Part shown: one piece after another, positions 48,691-57,037 of the stretch
Layout: each line of letters begins with the position of its first letter
Numbering within the stretch: the first letter of the stretch is position 1
DNA from: Jatrophihabitans sp964252635
Lineage (GTDB): Bacteria; Actinomycetota; Actinomycetes; Mycobacteriales; Jatrophihabitantaceae
Direction of reading: 5' to 3'
NCBI RefSeq assembly: GCF_964252635.1
Contig: NZ_CAXUNP010000004.1
Span: 1-64,000 of the forward strand
Length of the DNA: 64,000 bases
Notes under the pieces: generated by a model
Database searches by the model: none
Seen by the model: only the letters and a program-made list of their open reading frames with translations
Told to the model about the DNA's origin: nothing
Program-made: the position numbers and the translations under genes

Positions 48691-49887
48691 TCACGTGTCG
48701 CGCGGCCATCCCGTGTACCCCTCGGCGAGGTAGGTCGAGCCGGCCCGCGAGCCGACGACGCTGCGCAGCTCGCCGAGCTGGCGACCGCGGTCGAAAGCGG
48801 TGCCGCCCGGGACGGTGTGCAGCATCGACGTCATCCAGTAGGAGAAATGCTGCGCCGCCCACACCCGAGCCTGGGCGCGGGGGCCGTAGGCGTCGAGGGC
48901 CGCGTCGTCGTTCGTGCGCAACGCCTGCTCCAGGACCTCGGCGAGAACGCGCACGTCGGCCAGCGCCAGGTTCAGACCCTTGGCGCCCGTGGGCGGCACG
49001 GTGTGCGCGGCGTCGCCGGCCAGGAGCAGGTTGCCGAACCGCATCGGCTCGCACACCGAGCTGCGGAAGCGGAGCACCGCCTTGTCGGTGATCGGGCCTT
49101 CGTTGAGCTCGAACCCGTCCTCGCCCGCCACCCGGGCCTGCAGCTCGGACCAGATGCGGTCCTCGCTCCAGGCGTCGACGTCCTCGTCGGGGTCGCACTC
49201 GAAGTACATCCGCTGCACGGTCGGCGTGCGCTGCGAGATCAGCGCGAACCCGCGCGGCGAGTTGGTGTAGACCAGCTCCGGGTAACTGGGCGGCGCCTCG
49301 CAGAGGATGCCGAACCAGGCGAACGGGTACTTGCGCGTGAACTGCCGGCGCTGCTGCTCGGGGATCGCCTGACGGCACATGCTGTGCGACCCGTCGGCGC
49401 CGATGACGACACGCGCCCGGACCTCGCGAGCGTCGCCGCCGGCATCGGTGAACGCGATACCGGGCCGGTCACCGGTCGGATCCAGCAACCGGGTGTCGGT
49501 GACGCCGAAGCGCACGTCACCGCCGTCGCTCCCGCGCCTCGCCGCGAGGTCGACGAACACGTCGGTCTGCGGGTACAGCCAGACCGACGCGTCGACCAGC
49601 TCGCGGAAGTCGACGGGGTGGTGCCGGCCGTCGAAGCGCAGCGAGATGCCGTCGTGACGCTCGCCCTCGCGCAGCACCCGGTCGGACACGCCGGACTCGG
49701 TCAGCAGCCGCACGCTGTCGGCCTCGAGGATGCCGGCCCGGGCGGTCCGCTCGATGTCGAGCCGGGTTCGGTTGTCGACCACCGTCGACTCGATCCCGGC
49801 CACGTGCAGCAGGTGCGACAGCATCAACCCGGCCGGACCACCGCCGACGATCGCCACCTGGGTCGTTTCCACTGCGGGCGTTGCCAT
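48691..49887 (-). CDS. pobA: 4-Hydroxybenzoate 3-monooxygenase
   Basis: A 398-residue FAD-dependent aromatic hydroxylase that converts 4-hydroxybenzoate to protocatechuate using NAD(P)H and O2. It has the FAD dinucleotide-binding VAIVGGGPAGLMLSHLL (near residue 12), VVIGADGSHSMCR, KYPFAWFGIL and GDAAHTVPPTGAKGLNLALADV, with the arrangement of the PobA family. It is divergent from the IclR regulator and the pca genes, which process its product. A 94-base gap holds two palindromes. ATG 49887. Confidence 0.95.
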   Translation of the reverse strand: MATPAVETTQVAIVGGGPAGLMLSHLLHVAGIESTVVDNRTRLDIERTARAGILEADSVRLLTESGVSDRVLREGERHDGISLRFDGRHHPVDFRELVDASVWLYPQTDVFVDLAARRGSDGGDVRFGVTDTRLLDPTGDRPGIAFTDAGGDAREVRARVVIGADGSHSMCRQAIPEQQRRQFTRKYPFAWFGILCEAPPSYPELVYTNSPRGFALISQRTPTVQRMYFECDPDEDVDAWSEDRIWSELQARVAGEDGFELNEGPITDKAVLRFRSSVCEPMRFGNLLLAGDAAHTVPPTGAKGLNLALADVRVLAEVLEQALRTNDDAALDAYGPRAQARVWAAQHFSYWMTSMLHTVPGGTAFDRGRQLGELRSVVGSRAGSTYLAEGYTGWPRDT

Positions 49888-49915
49888 GCCAGGACGCTAG
49901 CCATCCCGCGTCCGG

Positions 49916-49956
49916 CCGGTCGACCGGTTCCTGCCGCTCAGTGGGATCATCGATCC
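49916..49956. promoter_or_regulatory. Two palindromes in pobA-iclR gap, candidate IclR operators
   Basis: CCGGTCGACCGG (49916-49927) is a perfect 12-base palindrome and GGATC-ATC-GATCC (49944-49956) a perfect 5-3-5 repeat, 16 bases apart. Both lie between divergent pobA and the IclR gene. Either could be the regulator's site. Confidence 0.5.
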
Positions 49957-49981
49957 GGCGGGCGAGCCGAGGAGGCGGGGC

Positions 49982-50743
49982 GTGGCGGGCAACGCAACGG
50001 AGCCGGGACGCACGGTGCTCTCCCGCGCCGTCGCGGTGCTGGACGCGTTCGACGAGTCCCACCGGAGCCTGACCGCGACGGAGATCGCGGCCCGGGCGAC
50101 GCTGCCGCTGTCCACCGCGCACCGCCTGATCGGCGAGCTCGTGGCCGTCGACGTGCTGGCCCGTACCGGCGACCGGTACGTCGTCGGCCGGCGCCTCTGG
50201 ACGCTGGGACTGCTCGCCCCGGTGCAGACCGGCCTGCGGGACGTTGCGGCACCGTTCCTGCAGGACATCTACGCGGCGACCCGGGCCACCGTCCAGCTCG
50301 CGGTGCGCGACGGCCACCACGCGCTCTACGTCGACCGGATCGCCGGCAACTCCTCGGTGGCGGTGTTGAACACCCCGGGCGGGCGGCTGCCGCTGCACAC
50401 GACCGGGGTCGGCAAGGTCCTGCTCGCCCACGCCCCGACCGAGGTCCGCAACGAGGTGCTGCGGTCGCTGACCCGGGTCACCGCCCATTCGGTCACCCAC
50501 GTCGGCCGCATGCGCGATCAGCTGCGCCGGGTGCGTGAGCAGGGGTACGCCACGACATCGGAGGAGATGTCACTCGGCGCGAGCTCGATCGCCGTTCCCG
50601 TCGTGCGGGGGCCGCACGGCGACGGTCCGGTCGTCGCTGCGCTCGGGCTGGTCGTGCCGGAGCTCGGGCGGCACCGCCCGCGTCTGCTGTCGGCGTTGCT
50701 GGTTGCGGCGCGCGGCATCGGTCGGAGCCTGGTCGACCCGTGA
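49982..50743 (+). CDS. IclR family transcriptional regulator (PcaR/PobR-like)
   Basis: A 253-residue regulator with an N-terminal winged HTH (TATEIAARATLPLSTAHRLIGELVAVDVL) and an IclR effector domain (LRDVAAPFLQDIYAATRATVQLAVRDGHHALYVDRIAGNSSVAVL, PLHTTGVGKVLLAH). In pca clusters IclR proteins (PcaR, PobR) respond to beta-ketoadipate or 4-hydroxybenzoate. It probably controls pobA on one side and pcaH onward on the other. GTG 49982. Name not assigned between PcaR and PobR. Confidence 0.9.
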   Translation: MAGNATEPGRTVLSRAVAVLDAFDESHRSLTATEIAARATLPLSTAHRLIGELVAVDVLARTGDRYVVGRRLWTLGLLAPVQTGLRDVAAPFLQDIYAATRATVQLAVRDGHHALYVDRIAGNSSVAVLNTPGGRLPLHTTGVGKVLLAHAPTEVRNEVLRSLTRVTAHSVTHVGRMRDQLRRVREQGYATTSEEMSLGASSIAVPVVRGPHGDGPVVAALGLVVPELGRHRPRLLSALLVAARGIGRSLVDP

Positions 50744-50802
50744 TCCCGCTCAGCAGGAGCCGGGTGTCGCCGGACGGCGCCCGGGAAACTAGGTTTCTGG
50801 CC

Positions 50803-51579
50803 ATGGCGAGCACCAGCACGACGACCTCGGGTGGCGCGGTCGCCACCCAGGCCGCGATCAATGCCGAGATCGGCGAGCTGGCCGGCCGGACCGACGGCCC
50901 GCAGCCGGCCCTGGACTACCCGCCGTACCGCAGCAGCGCACTGCGTCACCCGACACGTCCCCTCGTCACCGCCGATCCCGAGGGCGTCGAGTTGTGGGCT
51001 CCGGTGTTCGGGCACCGCGACGTAGCCGACGACGAGGCGGACCTGACCGTGCAGCACGCGGGGCCGCCGCTGGGTGAGCGGATGATCGTGACGGGGCGGG
51101 TGCTCACGGGCGACGGAAGGCCCGTGGCGAACCAGCTCGTGGAGATCTGGCAGGCCAACGCCGCGGGCCGCTACGCCCACCAGCGCGACCAGCACCCGGC
51201 TCCCCTGGACCCCAACTTCACCGGTGCCGGGCGTGCCATCACCGGGCCCGACGGCAGCTACAGCTTCGTCACCGTCAAGCCCGGCCCCTATCCCTGGCGC
51301 AACCACGCCAACGCGTGGCGACCGGCGCACATCCACTTCTCGCTGTTCGGTACCGACTTCACCGAACGGTTGATCACCCAGATGTACTTCCCCGGCGACC
51401 CGCTGTTCCCGTTCGACCCGATCTTCAACTCCGTCACCGATCCACGGTCGCGCGAGCGCATGATCGCGACGTACGACCACGACGTGACCCGCGAGGAATG
51501 GTGCACCGGTTACCGGTGGGACATCGTCCTGACCGGCAGCGCACGCACCTGGACCGAGCCGGAGGACGAGTCACGATGA
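50803..51579 (+). CDS. pcaH: Protocatechuate 3,4-dioxygenase beta subunit
   Basis: A 258-residue intradiol ring-cleavage subunit carrying the non-heme Fe(III). The four ligands are visible with the correct family spacing: Tyr124 (GRYAHQ), Tyr163 (PGPYPW), His176 and His178 (AHIHFS). It splits protocatechuate to 3-carboxy-cis,cis-muconate together with PcaG. ATG 50803 has a poor ribosome site; an in-frame GTG at 50740 overlapping the regulator's stop (GTGA) is an alternative, giving 279 residues. Overlaps pcaG at the 3' end. Confidence 0.95.
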   Translation: MASTSTTTSGGAVATQAAINAEIGELAGRTDGPQPALDYPPYRSSALRHPTRPLVTADPEGVELWAPVFGHRDVADDEADLTVQHAGPPLGERMIVTGRVLTGDGRPVANQLVEIWQANAAGRYAHQRDQHPAPLDPNFTGAGRAITGPDGSYSFVTVKPGPYPWRNHANAWRPAHIHFSLFGTDFTERLITQMYFPGDPLFPFDPIFNSVTDPRSRERMIATYDHDVTREEWCTGYRWDIVLTGSARTWTEPEDESR

Positions 51580-52163
51580 CGATCCCCACGCCGGGTCAGA
51601 CCATCGGCCCGTTCTTCGGCTACGCCCTGCCCTACGCCGGCGGGCCGGACCTCGTGCCGCCGGCCACGGCGGGTGCGATCCGGCTGCACGGGCGGGTGCT
51701 CGACGGCGCCGGCGACCCGGTACCGGACGCCGTGCTGGAGATCTGGCAGCCGGACGCCGCAGGCCGTCCCGTGGCGGAACCGGGTTCGCTGCGTCGTGAC
51801 GGCTGGACGTTCACCGGGTGGGGTCGCGCGGCCACGGCCGCCGACGGCACCTACTCGTTCTCGACGGTGCGGCCGGGCGCGGTCGACGGCGGCGCGCCGT
51901 TCTTCGCGGTCGTCGTGTTCGCCCGAGGCCTGCTGGACCGACTGTTCACCCGCGCCTACCTGCCCGACGACGAGGCGGCCCTCACCGCCGATCCGCTGCT
52001 GGCGGCGTTGCCCGCGGATCGCCGCCCGACACTCGTCACCACCGCCGACGACCAGGGGTACCGCTTCGACGTGGTGCTGCAGGGCGAGCACGAGACGGTG
52101 TTCCTGGACCACGCGGCGTCGAATCCACTGCCGCCGGACCGTTCCGGCGGCGGCGGCCGGTGA
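51576..52163 (+). CDS. pcaG: Protocatechuate 3,4-dioxygenase alpha subunit
   Basis: A 195-residue partner of PcaH with the same beta-sandwich fold but no iron ligands. The N-terminal PTPGQTIGPFFGYALPY is typical of PcaG, followed by LHGRVLDGAGDPVPDAVLEIWQPDAAG and FTGWGRAATAADGTYSF. ATG 51576 overlaps the pcaH stop (ATGA). Together they cleave the aromatic ring. The next gene begins 4 bases after its stop. Confidence 0.95.
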   Translation: MTIPTPGQTIGPFFGYALPYAGGPDLVPPATAGAIRLHGRVLDGAGDPVPDAVLEIWQPDAAGRPVAEPGSLRRDGWTFTGWGRAATAADGTYSFSTVRPGAVDGGAPFFAVVVFARGLLDRLFTRAYLPDDEAALTADPLLAALPADRRPTLVTTADDQGYRFDVVLQGEHETVFLDHAASNPLPPDRSGGGGR

Positions 52164-52167
52164 CCCG

Positions 52168-53382
52168 GTGAGCACGCTCTTCTGGCCCGGCGACCACCGC
52201 GCGGGTGAGCTGTTCTCCGACCGGTCGCTCGTCGAGACGTTGGTCGCCGTCGAGCGGGCCTGGCTGGCCGCCCTCGTCGACACCGAGATCGCGCCGGCGT
52301 CGGCCCACGACGAGCTGGCCGACCTGGTCGACGCGACCGACCTGCCGTTGCTGACCGAACGGTCCGAGGCCAGCGGCAACCCGGTCCTGCCGGTGCTCGA
52401 GCTGCTCCGCGGCCGCCTCACGTCACGCAACGCCGACGCCGCACGCTGGCTCCACAAGGGTTTGACCAGCCAGGACGTGCTCGACACGGCTCTGGTCCTG
52501 CTCACCCGGGACACCCGCGGGGAGTTGCGCCGCGCGCTCGCCACCCAGCTCGCGGCGCTGGTGCACCTCGTCGACGAGCACCGTCACGTGGCGATGGCCG
52601 GCCGCACCCTGGGCCGGCCGGCCGTGCCCATCACCGTCGGGGCCAAGGTGTCGGGTTGGACGCAGGGCCTGCTCGACGCGGCGGACGCGCTCGACGCCCT
52701 CGTGCTGCCCGTGCAGTTCGGCGGTGCGGCGGGCAACCGGTCGGGCGCGGCGACACTCGCGTCCGACGCCGGCACCACGCCGTCGCTGCTGGCCGAGGCC
52801 TTCGCCCGTCGGCTCGCCCTGGTCCCGGGCCCACCCTGGCAGACGGCCCGCGCCCCGGTCACCGCGATCGCCGACGCCCTGGTGGGGGTGACCACCGCCT
52901 GCGGACGCATCGCCAATGACGTGCTCACGCTGTCCCGTCCCGAGATCGGAGAGTTGACCGAAGCGGCCGCCGACGGTCGCGGCCGGTCGTCGACCATGCC
53001 GCAGAAGTCGAACCCGGTGCTCTCGATCCTGATCCGACGTGCCGCGCTGACCGCTCCCGCTTTGGGGTCCCTGGTGCACCTCGCCGCAGCGGATGTACGC
53101 GACGAGCGGCCGGACGGCGCGTGGCACGTCGAGTGGCAGCCGTTGCAGCTGCTGGCCCGGCACGCGCTCGCCGCCGCGTCCCAGGCGGCCGAGCTGCTGA
53201 TCGGGCTGGACATCGACGCGGCGGCCGCGGCGAGGAACCTCGCCGCCGCGCGTCCCGGCATCGACGCCGAGCGCGGCTCGCTGGGCGTGGACGTCACCGA
53301 CGACGCAGTGGTCGGTGACGACGACGAGCTGATCGACACCGCGCTGGCTCGCGCTCGCGCCTGGCTCGGAGCGCCGGCATGA
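52168..53382 (+). CDS. pcaB: 3-Carboxy-cis,cis-muconate cycloisomerase
   Basis: A 404-residue member of the fumarase/aspartase superfamily that lactonises 3-carboxymuconate to gamma-carboxymuconolactone. The catalytic flexible loop is GRSSTMPQKSNPVLS (about 270); other conserved regions are WLHKGLTSQDVLDTALVL and PVQFGGAAGNRSG. GTG 52168, 4 bases after pcaG. The 3' end overlaps pcaL. The length is close to the family's usual 400-450 residues. Confidence 0.93.
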   Translation: MSTLFWPGDHRAGELFSDRSLVETLVAVERAWLAALVDTEIAPASAHDELADLVDATDLPLLTERSEASGNPVLPVLELLRGRLTSRNADAARWLHKGLTSQDVLDTALVLLTRDTRGELRRALATQLAALVHLVDEHRHVAMAGRTLGRPAVPITVGAKVSGWTQGLLDAADALDALVLPVQFGGAAGNRSGAATLASDAGTTPSLLAEAFARRLALVPGPPWQTARAPVTAIADALVGVTTACGRIANDVLTLSRPEIGELTEAAADGRGRSSTMPQKSNPVLSILIRRAALTAPALGSLVHLAAADVRDERPDGAWHVEWQPLQLLARHALAAASQAAELLIGLDIDAAAAARNLAAARPGIDAERGSLGVDVTDDAVVGDDDELIDTALARARAWLGAPA

Positions 53383-54578
53383 CCCCGCACATCACGATCG
53401 TGCGCCTGTCGACGGCCGGCCCCGGCCGCCCGCTGCTCGTGCTCGGGCCGTCCCTGGGCACGTCTGTCGCGTCGTTGTGGGGACGCTGCGCCGCAGAGCT
53501 CGCCGACCGGTTCGAGATCGTCGGCTGGGAGCTGCCCGGGCACGGCAGGGGAACACCGAGCAGCGGCCCGTTCTCGGTCGGCGACGTCGCGTCCGGCGTC
53601 GTGGCGGCGGTCGACGCCGCGTACGGGCCGGCTGCCGACTTCGCCTACTCCGGCGACTCGTTCGGCGGAGCCGTCGGGCTCGCGCTCCTGCTCGAGCACG
53701 GCGCCCGGGTGCGGTCGGCGACGCTGGCCTGCACCGCTGCCCGCATCGGCACACCCGAATCGTGGCTCGAGCGGGCGGCGACGGTCCGGCAGGGGGGCAC
53801 GTCAGTCCTGGTCGAGCCGTCAGCCGGCCGCTGGTTCGGCCCCGGCTTCGCCGCCCGCGAGCCGGCCCTCAGCAGCGGTCTGCTGGACGCGCTCGCGGCG
53901 ACGGACGACGAGAGTTACGCCGCGGCGTGCGAGGCCCTGGCCTCGTTCGACGTGCGTGACCGGCTCGGCGGCATCGCCACACCCTGCACCCTCGTCGGCG
54001 GCACCCATGACCAGGTCACGCCGATGCGCGGTCTGCACGAGATCGCGTCCGCGGTCGACGGCGCGCGCGTGGTCGAGCTGCCCGTCGCCCATCTGGCCCC
54101 GGCCGAGGACCCGGTCACCGTCGCCGCGCTCATCGCCGCCGGCGACCTCGCCGCGGTCGGCGCGTCCGGTACCGCGGCGCAGGCACGTGCCGCCGGCCTG
54201 CAGATGCGGCGCGCCGTCGCCGGCGACGCCTGGGTCGACCGCGCGATCGCGAACGCCACCCCGTTCACCCGCGAGTTCCAGGACCTCATCACGCAGTACG
54301 CCTGGGGCACCATCTGGACCCGTCCGGGGCTCGACCGCCGCAGCCGGTCGATCATCACCCTCACGGCGTTGGTCGCCCGGGGACATCACGACGAGCTGGC
54401 CATGCACGTGCGCGGCGCGCTCACCAACGGGCTCTCCCGCGACGAGATCAAGGAAGTGCTCCTGCAGACGGCGATCTACTGCGGCGTGCCCGACGCCAAC
54501 ACGGCGTTCCGGGTCGCGTCCGCCGTGCTCGCCGAGATCGACGAGGCTGGCGCGAACGAGGACGGCGGGACACCATGA
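53379..54578 (+). CDS. pcaL: Fused 3-oxoadipate enol-lactonase / 4-carboxymuconolactone decarboxylase
   Basis: A 399-residue bifunctional protein joining PcaD and PcaC, catalysing decarboxylation of 4-carboxymuconolactone and hydrolysis of the enol-lactone to 3-oxoadipate. The N-terminal alpha/beta hydrolase (about 1-255) has the nucleophile Ser94 in SGDSFGG, an acid in GGTHDQVTP and a His in VAHLAPAEDP; the C-terminal AhpD-like half (about 280-395) has FTREFQDLITQYAWGTIWTRPGLDRRSRSIITL and VPDANTAF. ATG overlaps pcaB; the stop overlaps pcaI. Such PcaL fusions are typical of actinobacteria. Confidence 0.93.
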   Translation: MTPHITIVRLSTAGPGRPLLVLGPSLGTSVASLWGRCAAELADRFEIVGWELPGHGRGTPSSGPFSVGDVASGVVAAVDAAYGPAADFAYSGDSFGGAVGLALLLEHGARVRSATLACTAARIGTPESWLERAATVRQGGTSVLVEPSAGRWFGPGFAAREPALSSGLLDALAATDDESYAAACEALASFDVRDRLGGIATPCTLVGGTHDQVTPMRGLHEIASAVDGARVVELPVAHLAPAEDPVTVAALIAAGDLAAVGASGTAAQARAAGLQMRRAVAGDAWVDRAIANATPFTREFQDLITQYAWGTIWTRPGLDRRSRSIITLTALVARGHHDELAMHVRGALTNGLSRDEIKEVLLQTAIYCGVPDANTAFRVASAVLAEIDEAGANEDGGTP

Positions 54579-55267
54579 GTGCCGAGATCCATGACGACGT
54601 CGACGCCGCGTTGGCGGGCGTCGCGGACGGCTCCACCGTCCTCGTCGGCGGCTTCGGGCTCGCCGGCATGCCGTTCGACCTGATCGAGGCGCTGATCCGG
54701 CAGGGCGCGAAGGAGCTGACCATCGTGTCGAACAACGCAGGCAACGGCGAGGTCGGCATCGCCGCGCTGCTGGCCGCGGGCCGCGTCCGCAAGGTCGTCT
54801 GCTCGTTCCCGCGACAGAGCGACTCCTACGTGTTCGACGAGCTCTACCGCTCCGGACGGGTCGAGCTCGAGGTCGTCCCGCAGGGGAACCTCGCCGAGCG
54901 CATCCGCGCCGCCGGAGCGGGGATCGGCGCGTTCTTCTGCCCCACGGGAGTCGGGACGCCGCTGACCGAGGGCAAGGAGACGCGCGTCATCGACGGGCGC
55001 GAGTACGCACTGGAGTACCCCATCCGCGGCGATGTCGCGTTGATCGCGGCCCACCGCAGCGACCGGATGGGCAATCTCGTGTACCGCAAGACGGCCCGGA
55101 ACTTCGGGCCGGTCATGGCCACCGCCGCCACCACCGTCGTGGTCCAGGTGTCCGAAATCGTCGACACCGGCCTGCTGGACCCGGAGGCCGTCGTGACGCC
55201 CGGCATCTTCGTCGACCGGGTCGTGCAGGCCGAGGCCCGGCAGCTGTCCGTCCGAGGTGCTCGGTGA
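54575..55267 (+). CDS. pcaI: 3-Oxoadipate CoA-transferase subunit A
   Basis: A 230-residue CoA-transferase alpha-type subunit that with PcaJ transfers CoA from succinyl-CoA to 3-oxoadipate. Conserved text includes VADGSTVLVGGFGLAGMPFDLIEALI, ELTIVSNNAGNGEVGIAALL, and GAFFCPTGVGTPLTEGKETR. ATG 54575 overlaps the pcaL stop, and its stop overlaps pcaJ (GTGA). Related subunits acting on acetoacetate are similar; the pca context favours 3-oxoadipate. Confidence 0.92.
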   Translation: MSAEIHDDVDAALAGVADGSTVLVGGFGLAGMPFDLIEALIRQGAKELTIVSNNAGNGEVGIAALLAAGRVRKVVCSFPRQSDSYVFDELYRSGRVELEVVPQGNLAERIRAAGAGIGAFFCPTGVGTPLTEGKETRVIDGREYALEYPIRGDVALIAAHRSDRMGNLVYRKTARNFGPVMATAATTVVVQVSEIVDTGLLDPEAVVTPGIFVDRVVQAEARQLSVRGAR

Positions 55268-55935
55268 GCACGGGTCGGGCGCTCCCTGCCACCGAGCACG
55301 TCGACCGCCGGACGTTGACGGGCGCAGAGCTCGCGCAGCGCGTCGCCGCCGACATACCCCGCGGCGCCTACGTCAACCTCGGCATCGGTCAACCGACGGG
55401 CGTGGCCGACCATCTGGCGCCCGATGCAGGCGTCGTGCTGCACACCGAGAACGGGATGCTGGGCATGGGCCCGGCCGCGACCGGCGACGCGGTCGACACC
55501 GACCTCACCAACGCCGGCAAGGTCCCGGTGACCGAGCTGCCGGGGGCCGCGTACTTCCACCACGCCGACAGCTTCGCGATGATGCGTGGCGGCCACCTCG
55601 ACGTGTGTGTGCTCGGCGCGTTCCAGGTCTCGTTCCGCGGCGACCTCGCGAACTGGCACACGGGCGCCGAGGGGGCGATCCCTGCGGTCGGCGGGGCGAT
55701 GGATCTTGCCATCGGCGCGAGATCCGTCTACGTCATGATGACGTTGTTCGCGAAGGACGGTTCGCCCAAGCTGGTGGACAGGTGTTCCTACCCGCTCACC
55801 GGGGTGGGCTGCGTCGATCGCGTCTACACCGATCACGGTGTGTTCACGACGGGCCCTGACGGCGTCTCGATTGTCGAGACCTACGGTTCGACCGCTGCCG
55901 AGCTGCAGGGGCGGCTCGGGCTCCCCGCCGTCTGA
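55264..55935 (+). CDS. pcaJ: 3-Oxoadipate CoA-transferase subunit B
   Basis: A 223-residue CoA-transferase beta-type subunit. The catalytic Glu is in HTENGMLGMGP; flanking blocks are YVNLGIGQPTGVADHLAPD, and GGHLDVCVLGAFQVS. GTG 55264 overlaps pcaI. It ends the pca operon in this window. The thiolase pcaF, which would finish the pathway by cleaving 3-oxoadipyl-CoA, is not in the window, so it is either elsewhere or a general thiolase serves. Confidence 0.92.
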   Translation: MSTGRALPATEHVDRRTLTGAELAQRVAADIPRGAYVNLGIGQPTGVADHLAPDAGVVLHTENGMLGMGPAATGDAVDTDLTNAGKVPVTELPGAAYFHHADSFAMMRGGHLDVCVLGAFQVSFRGDLANWHTGAEGAIPAVGGAMDLAIGARSVYVMMTLFAKDGSPKLVDRCSYPLTGVGCVDRVYTDHGVFTTGPDGVSIVETYGSTAAELQGRLGLPAV

Positions 55936-55998
55936 CCGACACAGCACCGCACCACTCGCCCCTGCTCCGAGAGACCCGACTTTGGGTAGAGGTTGCGC

Positions 55999-56316
55999 AT
56001 GAAGGTGACCACGCAGGACGAAGGTGCCCACGCCCTGCTCACCGCGTCCGGCGAGCTCGACGTCGAGACCGCGTACGACGTCTACCTCACCGCTCTGAGC
56101 CAGGCCCAGGCCGGCTTCTCCGCCGTCGTCCTGGACTTGTCCGAGGTCACGTTCATCGACTCGGTCGGATTGGGCATGCTGGTGCGTGCCCGGGACGACC
56201 TGGCCCGGGACCGCACCTCGCAGTTGCGGCTACGCAACCCCAGTGACCGCGTACGTCGGATGCTCGAGCTGACTGCGCTGCTCGACCAGTTCGTGATCGA
56301 CGACACCGACGTCTGA
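55999..56316 (+). CDS. STAS domain anti-sigma factor antagonist
   Basis: A 105-residue STAS protein (HALLTASGELDVETAYDVYL, VVLDLSEVTFIDSVGLGMLV). The phosphorylatable Ser is probably in FIDSVGLG. Such proteins bind and free RsbW-type anti-sigma factors. An RsbW-like protein and SigF are encoded 47 kb upstream, so it is a candidate partner. ATG 55999 fits better than TTG 55993. A second STAS gene follows 57 bases later. Confidence 0.88.
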   Translation: MKVTTQDEGAHALLTASGELDVETAYDVYLTALSQAQAGFSAVVLDLSEVTFIDSVGLGMLVRARDDLARDRTSQLRLRNPSDRVRRMLELTALLDQFVIDDTDV

Positions 56317-56373
56317 CCGGCGCCGGAGCGGCACCCGTCTCGGATCGCCCAACCCACACGCGGAAAGCAGCGC

Positions 56374-56709
56374 ATGCAGACCTCACCCGGCACCGTGTCC
56401 ATCAGCAAGCTCGAGCAAACGCTGCGCGTCGTTCTGACCGGCGAGATCGACTCCCACGCGGTGGACGCGGTGACGTTCGCCGAACTCGAGTCCGTCGGCA
56501 CGGTGTCCGAGGTGGTGGTGGACATGACCGACACGACGGTCCTTGACTCGCAGGGCGTGGCGCTGCTGTTGCAACTGCGTCAGCTCGGGCCGGCTGCCTC
56601 GGCGGTCGCCCTCGTCGGCGCCAACCGCCGCGTCCACAACGTGCTGCGCGTGTGCGGGGTCGAGAAAGTCTTCACCTTCGTCGACGCGCCGACGAACCCG
56701 ACGCCCTGA
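56374..56709 (+). CDS. STAS domain anti-sigma factor antagonist, second copy
   Basis: A 111-residue STAS protein (VSISKLEQTLRVVLTGEIDSHAVDAVTFAELES, VVVDMTDTTVLDSQGVALLLQL). The Ser of VLDSQGV is the probable phosphorylation site, and VALVGANRRVHNVLRVCGVEKVF is the conserved C-terminal part. It is only weakly similar to the first STAS protein, so this is more likely divergent paralogy than recent duplication. ATG 56374 after the STAS gene. Partners unknown. Confidence 0.88.
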   Translation: MQTSPGTVSISKLEQTLRVVLTGEIDSHAVDAVTFAELESVGTVSEVVVDMTDTTVLDSQGVALLLQLRQLGPAASAVALVGANRRVHNVLRVCGVEKVFTFVDAPTNPTP

Positions 56710-56719
56710 CCCGGGCCGC

Positions 56720-57037
56720 TCAGACCGCGGCGACGGCCGTGCTGTCCGTGACGCCGCCGGCCCACGTCCAGCCCTCGCCGTCGGCCAGCCGCTCGGCCTT
56801 GTCGTCCGCGGCGGCCGCGTTGCCGCACGCCCACACCGAGACGCGGTCGCCGATCCGCGCCGCCACCCAGTAGTCGCGGGCGTTGGCGAAGACCGACACC
56901 TCGTCGGTGTCGTCCTGACGGATGCGGTACGCCTGACGGACCACCCGCACCTCTTGCCCACCGGTCAGGCCCATCAGGTGCTGGCGGACGTCCCGACCGG
57001 TGGGCCGGATCCGTCGTGGGGCGGCAGGTGCAGCCAT
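56720..57037 (-). CDS. Hypothetical protein
   Basis: A 105-residue protein with no domain I recognise. The central part (GGQEVRVVRQAYRIRQDDTDEVSVFANARDYWVAARIGDRVSVWACGNAAAADDKAERLADGEGW, key words VRQAYRIRQDD and YWVAARIGDRVSVW) suggests a compact beta-rich domain. ATG 57037 (MAAPAAPRR) is chosen; the open frame to 57112 adds 25 residues without obvious signal. Convergent with the second STAS gene. Function unknown. Confidence 0.5.
   Translation of the reverse strand: MAAPAAPRRIRPTGRDVRQHLMGLTGGQEVRVVRQAYRIRQDDTDEVSVFANARDYWVAARIGDRVSVWACGNAAAADDKAERLADGEGWTWAGGVTDSTAVAAV

Noticed and set aside
55980..55998. SigF-type promoter (GGGTAG) before the first STAS gene
   Set aside because: The -10-like word is present but no GTTT-type -35 is found at the right distance.
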